Assembly (NCBI RefSeq): GCF_025148635.1
Contig: NZ_CP102269.1
Coordinates: 868,001 to 932,000, forward strand
From: Butyricimonas virosa
Lineage (GTDB): Bacteria > Bacteroidota > Bacteroidia > Bacteroidales > Marinifilaceae
DNA: 64,000 nucleotides
Direction: 5' to 3'
The position numbers and the translations under genes are program-made. Under the pieces are notes generated by a model, which saw nothing but the letters and a program-made list of their open reading frames with translations, did no database searches and was not told where the DNA came from. Of the stretch, positions 8,911 through 18,159 are shown piece by piece. Position 1 is the stretch's first letter. Each line of letters opens with the position of its first letter.

Positions 8911-10395
8911 CTATTTCTCTACTATTTTATCAAATTCAGCACTGATATCTCTTTTGGATATAAAATCGTACAGGGACAACTTGCGCAATTCGAAATAAGC
9001 GTTCCAGAACGTACGCAGTTGATTGATATACTGCTCGCTGGCACTATCCAGTTCCTTTTGGGCCGTGTTCAGGTCCGTTACCGTGATCCCCCCGTTCTGG
9101 AAACGTTTTTTGGTGATATCGTAACGCTCCTCCGCAACCTGTAAGGCTTTGGCTGATATATTACACTGCCGGGCTTGATTATTGAATTGCATCACCTTGA
9201 TCCGGATATCCTGCTGGAACTTCGTCTCCTCTTGTTCCAGTTCCGTCCGGGCCAGGCGAGCCTCCGCTTCAGCCATCTTGACACGCCCGCGGCTCATCCC
9301 CCAGTCGTAAATAGGCATGGACAAGGATAACCCGACTACCTCCCGATCTTTCAAGCGACTGTACACTCCTTGCAGGTCATCCCCGGTTTGTGAGAATCCC
9401 AGGTTAGCCCTCAATTCCACCTGGATCCCCCGGTCTGCTTTGGCCTGAGCCACGCTTTTCCGCGAGTTCAATTCTTTTATTTTAAGCGACACGTTGTGAG
9501 AAGAGTTTTGCAACGCCTTGTTTAACACGAAATCGTATTCCATGAACACTTCCGGCACGTTCATCGGCGGTTGCAACTCGAAGAACGTGCTTTCCGCCAC
9601 TCCCAAGTATGATTTAAAATTAAAAAGCGCCACCTCCAAATCCACCTTGCTGTTACTTACCGTTAACTCCGCATTCATCATGGACAATTCCAGCTGCAAT
9701 AACTCGCTTTTAGTCACCGTGCCAATGTCATGCCGTTGTTGAGCGATCTTGTACATGCCGCGGGTATCTCTCAAGTTCTCCTCGCTTTTCCTGTAACTTG
9801 TCTGGGCCGACAAAACCGAGAAGAAATAAGAGGTCGTTTGAAGCGTTATACCCTCCAGCGATTCCAGGTACTGTTTCTTGGCCTTCTCGTACTGCAAGGG
9901 CTCCGTTTTCTTCTGCCATTTCAGCGTGTTGAAAGAACGTAGCGGTTGCGTGTAATTGATCGTGACCGGGTTCGAGTTATAAGTTTTCGTGTCGTAAGAG
10001 AACTGGTCCAGGCGGGCAAGCGAGGTGTTAAGAGACACGTTTCCCCCCGTGAGCGCAATTTTCTGGTTGATGTAAACGGACAAGTCATTACTCAAGGTGT
10101 TGTTCGCCACGTAACTGATGCGCCCGGTTTCCGGGTCTCTCACGTCAACCAGCGAACGGTTATAATTACCCAGGTTCCCGCTTAAATTAAGCGAGGGCAA
10201 CAACTGAGCCTTGTAGGAACGAAAACTCCAGTATTGCGACATGAAACTGAGTTGCACCATCTGGGCCTGCGGGGAACGGGCATGAGCGATCTTGATCGCC
10301 TCCTCCAGGGTTAGCTTACCCGTGACCGGGTTCTGTCCCACGCCAAAACTGCAAACTAGCCATCCCACGAATAATAGTAATAGTCTTTTTTTCAT
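8911..10395 (-). CDS. TolC family outer-membrane efflux channel
   Basis: 494 residues with a Sec signal peptide (LLLLFVGWLVCSFGVGQ). Two related halves of long coiled-coil alpha hairpins follow (EEAIKIAHARSPQAQMVQLSF near the start; RFQNGGITVTDLNTAQKELDS near 430), the signature of OEP/TolC proteins. It should form the outer-membrane exit duct for the two RND permeases and the adaptor encoded just downstream. It is first in the operon, but only 28 bp separate it from the stop of the preceding membrane protein gene on the same strand, so it could be co-transcribed with the envelope cluster. I saw no minus-strand TAnnTTTG box in that gap. Confidence 0.93.
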   Translation of the reverse strand: MKKRLLLLFVGWLVCSFGVGQNPVTGKLTLEEAIKIAHARSPQAQMVQLSFMSQYWSFRSYKAQLLPSLNLSGNLGNYNRSLVDVRDPETGRISYVANNTLSNDLSVYINQKIALTGGNVSLNTSLARLDQFSYDTKTYNSNPVTINYTQPLRSFNTLKWQKKTEPLQYEKAKKQYLESLEGITLQTTSYFFSVLSAQTSYRKSEENLRDTRGMYKIAQQRHDIGTVTKSELLQLELSMMNAELTVSNSKVDLEVALFNFKSYLGVAESTFFELQPPMNVPEVFMEYDFVLNKALQNSSHNVSLKIKELNSRKSVAQAKADRGIQVELRANLGFSQTGDDLQGVYSRLKDREVVGLSLSMPIYDWGMSRGRVKMAEAEARLARTELEQEETKFQQDIRIKVMQFNNQARQCNISAKALQVAEERYDITKKRFQNGGITVTDLNTAQKELDSASEQYINQLRTFWNAYFELRKLSLYDFISKRDISAEFDKIVEK

Positions 10396-10423
10396 TCGAT
10401 ATATTTGTTATTGTATTATCATT

Positions 10424-12139
10424 TTAAAGTTTCACATCCAGCATTTTTCTAATTTCAAACTTCATCTCGTCCACGGCAAGAGAAGGCACCTTGGGACGTT
10501 TTCCCAGCAAAATACGGCCATAATAATTCATCATCGTCGTGTCACCCCGTTCGGCTTCCAGCTTGGTCAACAAGTAGAGCGGGTAAACACGATTCGGACA
10601 CGTGTAATAAGCTCGCAGATAAGCCGTCATTCCTTGGTCATATTGTTTTAACGCCAGGTAATTATTACCCGCTATATTCCAGAACATGGGATCAGCACTA
10701 TGTCTGATACCTCGCTTCAGCATAATATTACTCTCCTCGTATCGTCCCACCTTATGAAGTGAATGACCATATTCAAATAAAAATTTAAAATCATTCTTCA
10801 AGACTGGATAAAGTTTCCCGTACTCCTCGACAACGCTTTGATAATCCTCCCACGTGTAATAAACAGCGTTATTTTTCCACTTCCGGTACGCCTCTCGGCG
10901 ACCAAACTCTCGAAAGTCAAAAAACAAGACCACGATACCCATTATTCCGAACATCAAAACATTCACGTAACGCCCTCCCCTTACCCGCCGATCCGGTAAC
11001 TGTGCCACGGCAAAAAGAAAGACGATCGCGATAGACGGGATATAAAAGGTGTACGAGAAAAATGACGCAACAAGCAATGCCACCGCCACGCAACTATAAG
11101 CCGTCAGTCTTTGTAACTTAAAAAACAGAACCATTGCCGTTAACACACCCCCTACTGCCCCCAACAACAAAAACAAAGCAAGTGGTTCATTAAATGCAGA
11201 CTCTACGACTCCTGCCATTTCTACATGGCGATTGTCCTGTTCCAACACCTTCTCTTTTTCAAAATAATCATGTTGAGCCTCTGCAAAAGCCCTCTCGAAA
11301 CCATCAATCCCAACCCCGAATAAAGGAGTTTTCCAATAAGCAGACACCGTATTCTGCCAAATAAAAAACCGTCCGTTGGCCGAATCTTTCTTTAACAGGT
11401 AAAATAACATCAAGACCACGATCATCCCCACGATACCGCCACCAATCACCCACCGTCGCCTCGTATTACCCCACGCTACAATCTCTCTGCGATAAAGTAA
11501 CATCACCCCTACCAATGCCCCGATCCATCCGGCACGGCTCATTGTCGGGACCAGGGCTACCAAGGTGACACCAAATGTCACGCAAGCCGTCACGTAACGC
11601 ACAAACATCAGGTTAAAACCCACCTTCCGGTATCCCTTTTTCATCATCGCAACAGCAAGCACGAACACTCCTGCCAAAAAGATACCGCAAGGTCCGGGAT
11701 TAAAAAATGACCCGGTCACGACAAAACGGAGGTGATTTGAAATACCATATCCCAGTAGTTGTCCTAACACCAAGCAAGACTGGTAAATCCCGCCAAACAT
11801 CACGGCAAACGAGACATAATTAGCCAGCCGCATGGCTCTTATCACCCGAAATACGACATAAAGACCAAAATAAGAAATACTTAAATAGAACTCTCTACTC
11901 TGCATCGCATGAGTCAAGCTTGCATGAATCAACAAGTAAACAAACAACACGAACACCATTGCATCTCCCCGGTAAAGCGCTTTAGGAGCTTTTACCAAAC
12001 ACACGATCGCCACCATTGCCCCTAACAACAAAGCAAAGTAGTTTGAGATGTCGATCCCTCCGTAAAGGCCATCCGTCACTTGAAACTGACTCAGTAAAAG
12101 CATACATCCCCCCAAAAATACAATGGCTCTCATCATCAT
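10424..12139 (-). CDS. O-antigen ligase/Wzy-like polytopic membrane protein with C-terminal TPR region
   Basis: 571 residues. Residues 1 to about 410 form roughly ten hydrophobic helices; the central segment with MSRAGWIGALVGVMLL and the following periplasmic loop (TPLFGVGIDGFERAF) is typical of the O-antigen ligase/Wzy_C family. The C-terminal ~170 residues are soluble and repeat-like (FEYGHSLHKVGRYEESNIML, WNIAGNNYLALKQYDQGM), probably TPRs. The family joins or polymerises glycans, but some members link glycans to proteins, so substrate cannot be told. The ATG overlaps the stop of the propeller lipoprotein by one base (TAATG), implying translational coupling. No other glycan-synthesis genes are nearby, which makes a classic O-antigen role doubtful. 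Confidence 0.75.
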   Translation of the reverse strand: MMMRAIVFLGGCMLLLSQFQVTDGLYGGIDISNYFALLLGAMVAIVCLVKAPKALYRGDAMVFVLFVYLLIHASLTHAMQSREFYLSISYFGLYVVFRVIRAMRLANYVSFAVMFGGIYQSCLVLGQLLGYGISNHLRFVVTGSFFNPGPCGIFLAGVFVLAVAMMKKGYRKVGFNLMFVRYVTACVTFGVTLVALVPTMSRAGWIGALVGVMLLYRREIVAWGNTRRRWVIGGGIVGMIVVLMLFYLLKKDSANGRFFIWQNTVSAYWKTPLFGVGIDGFERAFAEAQHDYFEKEKVLEQDNRHVEMAGVVESAFNEPLALFLLLGAVGGVLTAMVLFFKLQRLTAYSCVAVALLVASFFSYTFYIPSIAIVFLFAVAQLPDRRVRGGRYVNVLMFGIMGIVVLFFDFREFGRREAYRKWKNNAVYYTWEDYQSVVEEYGKLYPVLKNDFKFLFEYGHSLHKVGRYEESNIMLKRGIRHSADPMFWNIAGNNYLALKQYDQGMTAYLRAYYTCPNRVYPLYLLTKLEAERGDTTMMNYYGRILLGKRPKVPSLAVDEMKFEIRKMLDVKL

Positions 12140-13191
12140 TAATCATTCTTTAACAAATCATCCACACTTATGGTTGTCAAACACGTTTTATCCCCATCTT
12201 GGTTCACCAGCAAAACCTTATCATCAAAAGCATACACATCAACAACAGAATCCGAAGGGGAAGAATCAAACATAAATGATGCTGTTTTACCATTTGATTT
12301 GTCATAAACCCCCAAACACTTTTTTTTCTTCCATAAAAATCTAAAACAGAAATATTTATCCGATTCGTAAATATTCGATACTAATATGGCATAATCCTCC
12401 TCACTACTATTAATGAAATCGATACAATCATATTCGTCTCTCCAACTCAAATCAAAAGGCATATTATTCTCACCAAAATCGATATTGTATTTTACCGACA
12501 CATTTTGCTTATCATCAATGGCATAAATATTATTATAGAAATATCTGTAATATAGTATTTCACTAGGACGATACATGAAAAAAGGGTAACCGATATAAAT
12601 CCCGGATTTTATCTTTAAATCCCCGATTTCTTTTACAAATTCAAAATTTTTATCATACAAATTCAACTCACAATCTTCCATGCCACCATACGCACGTTTC
12701 CCCACGTAATTACCCTCAACAGTTTTTATTAAAACTTGGAATGGATTGTCTTCTCCCTTATTCGTGACAAAGGTTACATCAGAATTTTTTCCATTTAAAT
12801 CGCATCGAAAAACTTTTTTATCCTTTACATCATACATACAAATAGTCTTCCCCTCGACCCAAGTATCCCAAAGATGGAGAAATGTTCTATTTTCTCCCCA
12901 TTGTCCTGAAAAAGACATCTTCTGAGTACCGGTTTGCACATCAAACCCCAAAACCTTATTTTTACACTGAACAATATATTGATCTCCAGCAAGCAAAACT
13001 TTTTTCACCTCATCAATCAATACCGACGTTCCATCATTCGTTAAGCAAATTTGTCTGGCATACTCTCCATGCATATCTATTTGATGCATCTTTTTCAAAT
13101 CCATTCGAATGATCGTTTCACGACTTACTTCAGATTGTTTACAGTCAAGAATACAGCTCAAAATTGCGCACACGATTAAATATTTACTCAT
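12139..13191 (-). CDS. 6-bladed beta-propeller lipoprotein (BF3164/NHL-like)
   Basis: 350 residues. The N-terminus ends in the lipobox-like LSCILDC (Cys17). The body has propeller blades with alternating aromatic and Asp/Gly strands (YIVQCKNKVLGFDVQTG, FSGQWGENRTFLHLWDTWVEG); the G-W-G-E-N-R-x-F element corresponds to the G-x-GP-x-Ef element of the Bacteroidota 6-bladed propeller family. No enzyme residues are evident; such proteins are usually assumed to bind ligands or partners at the surface. It is more AT-rich than the signal peptidase gene upstream. Two further propeller proteins lie in the same cluster (15187-16293 and 17414-18115). Confidence 0.7.
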   Translation of the reverse strand: MSKYLIVCAILSCILDCKQSEVSRETIIRMDLKKMHQIDMHGEYARQICLTNDGTSVLIDEVKKVLLAGDQYIVQCKNKVLGFDVQTGTQKMSFSGQWGENRTFLHLWDTWVEGKTICMYDVKDKKVFRCDLNGKNSDVTFVTNKGEDNPFQVLIKTVEGNYVGKRAYGGMEDCELNLYDKNFEFVKEIGDLKIKSGIYIGYPFFMYRPSEILYYRYFYNNIYAIDDKQNVSVKYNIDFGENNMPFDLSWRDEYDCIDFINSSEEDYAILVSNIYESDKYFCFRFLWKKKKCLGVYDKSNGKTASFMFDSSPSDSVVDVYAFDDKVLLVNQDGDKTCLTTISVDDLLKND

Positions 13192-13206
13192 ACGATTCTC
13201 TTTATT

Positions 13207-14097
13207 TCATTTATTTACTTTCTTCAATAACCTATCCCAACGAAACTCACCGCTTTCACGATCACGGGAGTAAGTGATGTGAGTAACCACCCCGACAATA
13301 AACTCTTCAGGAACGAAACCCCAGTAACGGGAATCGTTCGAATTCAACACCTGATCTCCGCAAAAGAAGTAGTAATTACCTTGAAACGTATAACTGTCTA
13401 TCGGTTTCCCTCCCAACGTCAGCTGGCGTTGAGCGTTAACCCTAAGTTTTTCACCCGTCTCGTATTCAATCACCAACCGATAGAGTTGAAAATTAACGGT
13501 ATCAAGTACCACCTGTCCCCCCTTCCGAGGCACGTAGAGAGGTCCGAACTCCTTGATTGTCCAACTGTAATGCCGGAAATCAAACGGAAACGCATGTATA
13601 ACCGTATTAGCGATCAACAAGTCTGGTGTTTCCGACAGGCGGCGTTGTTCCTCTTCGACACCAAAAATTCCATTATAATTATTATTCTTAAAATACCCGT
13701 TTCGAATCTCGACCGTATCCCCCGGCAGACCGATACACCGTTTACCGTAAACGTAATTAATCTTAAACTCGATCCTGTACTTACTCCGGTTGATCGGGAA
13801 ATTAAAAATCACGATATCATTGTGTTCCACCTTACGCAACCCCTTCATTCGATGGCACTCCAACGGATCTCCGTCTTTAAAGTCAAGCCTGTCATAAATC
13901 CGGGCTCCGGCGATCAGCTTATTCACAATCACGTAATCCCCCGGTATCAAGGTGGGACGCATCGAATCCGTCGGAATGGCGAACTGATCCACCACGTAAA
14001 CACGCATCGCGATAATAATTCCGATCACCACCCCGATTCCAATAAAGGTGTACATCACCCGTAAGATAATATCCCAGAAATCCAACCTTTTTTTCAT
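13207..14097 (-). CDS. lepB: Signal peptidase I (S26A)
   Basis: 296 residues from ATG 14097, which overlaps the stop of the upstream gene (ATGA), so the longer frame to 14175 is not needed. One TM helix (about 13-33) precedes the catalytic motif TDSMRPTLIPGD (nucleophile Ser45). The general base Lys119 lies in GKRCIGLPGD, and box E is GDQVLNSNDSRYWG. All catalytic boxes of type I signal peptidase are present, with the larger inter-box insert usual in Bacteroidota. It cleaves exported precursors at the outer face of the inner membrane. Its place between propeller and MauE-like genes suggests a dedicated second enzyme (inference); the housekeeping copy is not in the window. Confidence 0.92.
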   Translation of the reverse strand: MKKRLDFWDIILRVMYTFIGIGVVIGIIIAMRVYVVDQFAIPTDSMRPTLIPGDYVIVNKLIAGARIYDRLDFKDGDPLECHRMKGLRKVEHNDIVIFNFPINRSKYRIEFKINYVYGKRCIGLPGDTVEIRNGYFKNNNYNGIFGVEEEQRRLSETPDLLIANTVIHAFPFDFRHYSWTIKEFGPLYVPRKGGQVVLDTVNFQLYRLVIEYETGEKLRVNAQRQLTLGGKPIDSYTFQGNYYFFCGDQVLNSNDSRYWGFVPEEFIVGVVTHITYSRDRESGEFRWDRLLKKVNK

Positions 14098-15122
14098 TCC
14101 TCCATCTTTTTGCGTCCATAAAATAACAACACGCCCATCACCAACAACACCCCGAAGAACGCCCCTCTCTTCCATCGTTCCCCGCTTAATTCTTCCCCGT
14201 ATCCTCCATCAAAACGATAAGGCGTGTATAACAAATTCCATTTCCCCACAATACGCCCATTCGCAAAAGCAACTACCCCGGCAGCCGTCCGTAAAATCGA
14301 TTTCAGCATCACGTTATCCATAAAATAAACCGGGACATCGCTACAACCGGGTATCGCAATACCACCTTGAGAGGTTGCTACAAACAAATTGATTTTTCCC
14401 TTTTCATATTCCTCATGTAAAGCGGCTAACTTACCACTCTTCTCCGGTGTTATCTTTTCCTTTAACCCGATCATGTAAGTAGGCTTTCCCCCTACAAACA
14501 CAGTTTCCGAGACATCATTAAAACCGGAATCATAAAGACGAACCACGTTTTTTGCCTCAATCTTCGTACCTACATTATAGGGTAAAAAATCAAAAGGCGG
14601 CAAATAAAAATAAGAATAAAGCGGCACGAAGAACGCCATCACCAGCACCCCGATAGTTAACCCGATCTGCCGATAATTAAAATTGTTTTTAGCCTGCCTG
14701 AAAACATTCCACGAATGAATCCCGGCCACAACAAGCAAAAGAATATTCTTCGCGAAAGTAGCCCCATTGGAAAGATGGATAGCCTCCCCGAAACAGCCGC
14801 ATTCATTGATCCCGCCGTATGGGTCGATATAAATCAAGTAAGTCAGGATCGTGAATCCAAGAATAAAAAGAGTCACCGTTACCGCCGTAACCCTACGCCA
14901 TAATCGCAGCAATAACAACATCCCCAAGGTCATCTCGGCAACACAGAGTAACACCGAAAAAGACACTGAAAACTCCCTCCAACTCGAAAGCTGAAACATC
15001 CCCAAGTATTCCTCGATCTTATACGAGAATCCCACCGGGTCAACCGCCTTAACAAAGCCGGACACGACAAACAACACCCCCAACACAACATCCGACCACA
15101 TTTTCTTTACAAAGTTCCTCAT
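14094..15122 (-). CDS. MauE/DoxX-like membrane protein with C-terminal extracytoplasmic domain
   Basis: 342 residues from ATG 15122. Four or five N-terminal TM helices carry the DoxX/MauE features: SGFVKAVDPVGFSYKIEEYL near the start and CGCFG (about 110) before the fourth helix. A further TM near 160 leads to a periplasmic domain (about 180-320) and a final TM helix before KKMEE. MauE-like proteins are linked to disulfide or redox handling in the envelope; the CGC motif could take part. A related architecture is common in Bacteroidota but function is not established. Stop overlaps the lepB start, so the two are co-translated; the CxxC lipoprotein at 16448 is a possible redox partner (inference). 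Confidence 0.75.
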   Translation of the reverse strand: MRNFVKKMWSDVVLGVLFVVSGFVKAVDPVGFSYKIEEYLGMFQLSSWREFSVSFSVLLCVAEMTLGMLLLLRLWRRVTAVTVTLFILGFTILTYLIYIDPYGGINECGCFGEAIHLSNGATFAKNILLLVVAGIHSWNVFRQAKNNFNYRQIGLTIGVLVMAFFVPLYSYFYLPPFDFLPYNVGTKIEAKNVVRLYDSGFNDVSETVFVGGKPTYMIGLKEKITPEKSGKLAALHEEYEKGKINLFVATSQGGIAIPGCSDVPVYFMDNVMLKSILRTAAGVVAFANGRIVGKWNLLYTPYRFDGGYGEELSGERWKRGAFFGVLLVMGVLLFYGRKKMEE

Positions 15123-15186
15123 CCCCAAAATCAATTAGTAATATACTAGCCAAACTATTCTTAACCAAACTCGCTTACCCTAAAAA

Positions 15187-16293
15187 TCATTTTGTTACAT
15201 ATTTCAAAATTGTCACTCCTCCATTTTCCATATGATCTTCCACTTCTTTCGATGCACGAGGGAATCCGTCGTTTACCAACATTTCGTACTCACCGAAAGA
15301 ATTCAACAGGCAAATAAAGCGTCCTTGTTCATCAACACCCAAGGGATAAGGCATAACCATGCTCTCGCCATCATAATTTTGCGTCATTACGTTATCCTTC
15401 ATGGAATACAAATAACACCCGTAAGTATCTCGACTCAAAATTTCAAGGGCTATATAGTTTCCATTCGTAACAGGTGTCTCTCCAATATAATAACTCCCGC
15501 TTTGATTTATCTTTTCCATATCATCTCTATATTTGTCCGTAATCTCCTTATCACCGAAATCAACAGCCACTATTTTAATACTGTCCCCTTCGACCCGATC
15601 AATGACCGAAAAGTAGTTGGCCCCGCACCAATGAAACAAGATTTTCTCCCGTGACGACGAGAAATAGGTCATCTTTCCAATCGGGGCAAATTCATTTTCC
15701 TCGTACGGGAACAACTTTTTTGTAATGTTCAAATCATTATCTGTAAAAAACAGCCGGTATCTCGCTTTGTTGAGATGATACTCTTTGTTGGCAGGCGAAA
15801 ACGCGAACACGTACCCACCACGATCCAGCCCTTCCACATCCCACGCCACGAACGGCATCTTCTTGTTCATCAGGAAACGTCCTGTTTCAACATCATAGAT
15901 CTTAAAAAAATGATTATAATTATCAATTATGGCAATCTCATGATCCGTCACGCAAAAACTCTTGATCTCCAAATACTCGTTAGCAGCCCGTCCCCAGCTG
16001 TTTAACGTGAACAAGAACTTTCCGGCATCACTATAAACAACAATTTTATGTTGAAATAAATCCCCAACAAATATCTTCCCCTCCCGAAACACGACTTTTG
16101 TTCCATTAGAAAAATAAGCCAGCGAGTCCGATTCCAAAGGGAGATATGATACCGAATCAATGTCTTGTGAAATTGACGCTATCCCCTCCTCTTTAAATGT
16201 AATCACTTTATCCGCATGTACATTCTCTCGCATGTTTGAATGACATGATGTGATCATGCACAATACGATACCAAATTTAAACTTCATCTTCAT
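15187..16293 (-). CDS. 6-bladed beta-propeller lipoprotein
   Basis: 368 residues from ATG 16293; the frame runs to a GTG at 16350 but the internal start gives a compact signal ending in the lipobox MITSC (Cys17). The body starts with SVSYLPLESDSLAYF and includes KIFVGDLFQHKIVVYSDAG and FTLNSWGRAANEYLEIKSF. These are the first-blade and G-x-G-x-EY elements of the Bacteroidota BF3164/6-bladed propeller family. It is likely surface or periplasmic and non-enzymatic. It is upstream of the MauE-like gene by 65 bp on the same strand and is one of three propeller proteins here. Exact ligand unknown. Confidence 0.75.
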   Translation of the reverse strand: MKMKFKFGIVLCMITSCHSNMRENVHADKVITFKEEGIASISQDIDSVSYLPLESDSLAYFSNGTKVVFREGKIFVGDLFQHKIVVYSDAGKFLFTLNSWGRAANEYLEIKSFCVTDHEIAIIDNYNHFFKIYDVETGRFLMNKKMPFVAWDVEGLDRGGYVFAFSPANKEYHLNKARYRLFFTDNDLNITKKLFPYEENEFAPIGKMTYFSSSREKILFHWCGANYFSVIDRVEGDSIKIVAVDFGDKEITDKYRDDMEKINQSGSYYIGETPVTNGNYIALEILSRDTYGCYLYSMKDNVMTQNYDGESMVMPYPLGVDEQGRFICLLNSFGEYEMLVNDGFPRASKEVEDHMENGGVTILKYVTK

Positions 16294-16447
16294 ATCTAAT
16301 TTCCCCAGTAACAGCATCGTTATCGAAGACGTAAACATCTTATTAATCACTTTTTACGAACATAATAACCGACACCCCTATACTACGCCTCAACCACATT
16401 TTCATTACAAAAATCAGCATTATAAGATTAAGTATCCTCTGTAAAAA

Positions 16448-17014
16448 TTATTGTGGTTTACCTAATTTCTCCTCCACAATTTTATAAAACATCTCTTCAA
16501 TCCTTTTATTCTGCATCGGATTCCCAACCAAGATTACATTATTATTCTTATCTAATAGAAAAGAATGAAAAGATCTGTTTTTAGGAAGATGAGGATTCAA
16601 TTTTTCAAATTCTCTCAACGTGTCCAGTACTATAGGATACTCAAACATACTATTAGCTATAGCTAACTTAATACTGTTCAAATCCTTTTTGACAGGTGAA
16701 AATATAAAATAAAATCTCAATTGATTATTAAATTGATTTGCATAATCAATAAAACTATCCCACAAATTGATCTGATTAATCGCACAAGACGTACAGCCGA
16801 CAGAATCTGTATAAATAACTAATTTAAGAGCTTTTTCATTCATTTCGACTTCATGCAATTCTGTACTTTGTAACAAAACTAATCCCTTTGAAGGTAATTT
16901 TATCTCCTTCGATTGCAGAGCTTTCATTTCTTTTGCAAATTGTTGATTCCGATTTGTACAAGCAACAAAAAGACATAAAATTATACCTATAAAAAAACAC
17001 TTATTGCCTTTCAT
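16448..17014 (-). CDS. Thioredoxin-fold lipoprotein with CxxC
   Basis: 188 residues from ATG 17014 (the frame extends to a TTG at 17020). The lipobox is LFVAC (Cys19). The domain begins KLVIYTDSVGCTSCAINQ, placing a CTSC redox pair at 74-77 after a beta strand, followed by RFYFIF and YPIVLDTLREFEKLN and an SFLLDKNNNVILVGNP strand, an AhpC/TSA-TlpA-like fold. It should be a periplasmic thiol-disulfide protein. It is strongly AT-rich compared with 13207-15122. It sits 15 bp downstream of the DUF1573 gene, in the order propeller, DUF1573, CxxC lipoprotein. Confidence 0.72.
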   Translation of the reverse strand: MKGNKCFFIGIILCLFVACTNRNQQFAKEMKALQSKEIKLPSKGLVLLQSTELHEVEMNEKALKLVIYTDSVGCTSCAINQINLWDSFIDYANQFNNQLRFYFIFSPVKKDLNSIKLAIANSMFEYPIVLDTLREFEKLNPHLPKNRSFHSFLLDKNNNVILVGNPMQNKRIEEMFYKIVEEKLGKPQ

Positions 17015-17029
17015 ATTCAAATACTTAAT

Positions 17030-17410
17030 TTATTTCTCAACCTCCACAATCAGCTTTGCGACATGCTCTTTATATTGTGTATTGGTGTTCAATACAATAT
17101 CAATAACATTAATCCCGACTTTTCCTTTAGTATCAACAGTGATCGACATACAGTTAGTATCTCTAGGAAGTGTCCTTGGCTCTTTTAGCACGACTGCTGT
17201 ACAGTTGCATGATTTTGTTATATCCTTAATAATTAATGGAGAATTTCCCGTATTTGTGAAAAAAAATTTTTGTTTAATAATTTCACCTTCCTTCACAACA
17301 CCCAAGTTTACAATTCTTTTACCAACAAACACTAATGTAGGCATCTTTACATCGTGAATGGCAAAACAATTAATGGACAGCATTAAAACAATAATTATAA
17401 CCACTCTCAT
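17030..17410 (-). CDS. DUF1573 domain protein
   Basis: 126 residues: a signal peptide (MRVVIIIVLMLSINCFA) followed by one Ig-like DUF1573 domain. The hallmark is seen in NLGVVKEGEIIKQKFFFTNTGNSPLIIKDI and the Cys pair KSCNCTAV. The domain is widespread in Bacteroidota exported proteins and of unknown function. It is encoded 3 bp after the propeller fragment and 15 bp before the CxxC lipoprotein, so all three are co-transcribed. The CNC pair might be a substrate of the neighbouring redox protein (inference). Confidence 0.85.
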   Translation of the reverse strand: MRVVIIIVLMLSINCFAIHDVKMPTLVFVGKRIVNLGVVKEGEIIKQKFFFTNTGNSPLIIKDITKSCNCTAVVLKEPRTLPRDTNCMSITVDTKGKVGINVIDIVLNTNTQYKEHVAKLIVEVEK

Positions 17411-17413
17411 AAT

Positions 17414-18115
17414 TTATAATTTAAATTTAATAATACGAAACTGCTCCAAATCCACATTGACGGGAAGAACACCATAGTAGCATCCATTTGAATACCCTAT
17501 AATGTATACTTCCTCCGAAAAACTAACATCTCCAATTAAATCATCGTCTTTATAGATTTGAAGACCATAGCCAATATCACCATCTTTTTTATATGACCGA
17601 AACAAATAATCATTTACTACCTTTATACGCTTGTAATACCCATATTTCTTTTCATGTTGTATACGATTCGAAGAATAATCTTCAAACGTCTCTGTTTCTG
17701 GATATTCTCCATTTATTGAAGATGCTGCATAGCCTATACTTTTTAGCAATTTACCATGATGATCTCGAACATAAATCAGAGAATCTGCTCCATACGAACA
17801 ATAAACATGATCACTTTTCGTATCAAAACTTAACAAAGAAAAAGTAGGAATATTCTTTTTCCTAAATATTGGTGGATAATGACCAAATAATTTCCCTGTT
17901 TTACGGCTTTGAATATCTATCATCAAAAAATTATATGATTTTAACCAAAAATCCTGAGCATTTGCATTTTTATAAAAACCATTATAATCTATATGCTCTG
18001 TAATTACAGGAATAATAATTTGATCATTCAAAAAACGAATACTTCGTGCATTAATAAAAAATTCATACATCCTAAATTGCTCCGGATCAGGACTTCGAAG
18101 CAGATTATCCCACAT
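17414..18115 (-). CDS. Propeller-type protein, N-terminally truncated (likely gene remnant)
   Basis: 233 residues from ATG 18115, but it lacks a signal peptide and begins in mid-fold. The content (NDQIIIPVITEHIDYNG, FSLLSFDTKSDHVYCSYGADSLIYVRD, DYLFRSYKKDGD) resembles the C-terminal two thirds of Bacteroidota TolB-like/DUF4221 propeller lipoproteins. The frame stays open upstream of the ATG through FKINKSYILFGDIDGDAQ into the 3' end of the next gene, suggesting the real 5' part was lost where it now abuts 18160. It could still be translated from the internal ATG but would not be exported. Confidence 0.55.
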   Translation of the reverse strand: MWDNLLRSPDPEQFRMYEFFINARSIRFLNDQIIIPVITEHIDYNGFYKNANAQDFWLKSYNFLMIDIQSRKTGKLFGHYPPIFRKKNIPTFSLLSFDTKSDHVYCSYGADSLIYVRDHHGKLLKSIGYAASSINGEYPETETFEDYSSNRIQHEKKYGYYKRIKVVNDYLFRSYKKDGDIGYGLQIYKDDDLIGDVSFSEEVYIIGYSNGCYYGVLPVNVDLEQFRIIKFKL

Positions 18116-18159
18116 CTGCGCATCACCATCTATATCTCCAAATAAAATATATGATTTAT

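Noticed and set aside
9946..10185. Plus-strand ORFs opposite the TolC gene
   Set aside because: Shadow frames of the channel gene with arginine/valine-rich, unstructured products.
13279..14064. 261-codon plus-strand ORF
   Set aside because: It is antisense to the signal peptidase gene, whose catalytic boxes are intact; the plus-strand product has no recognisable domain or start context.
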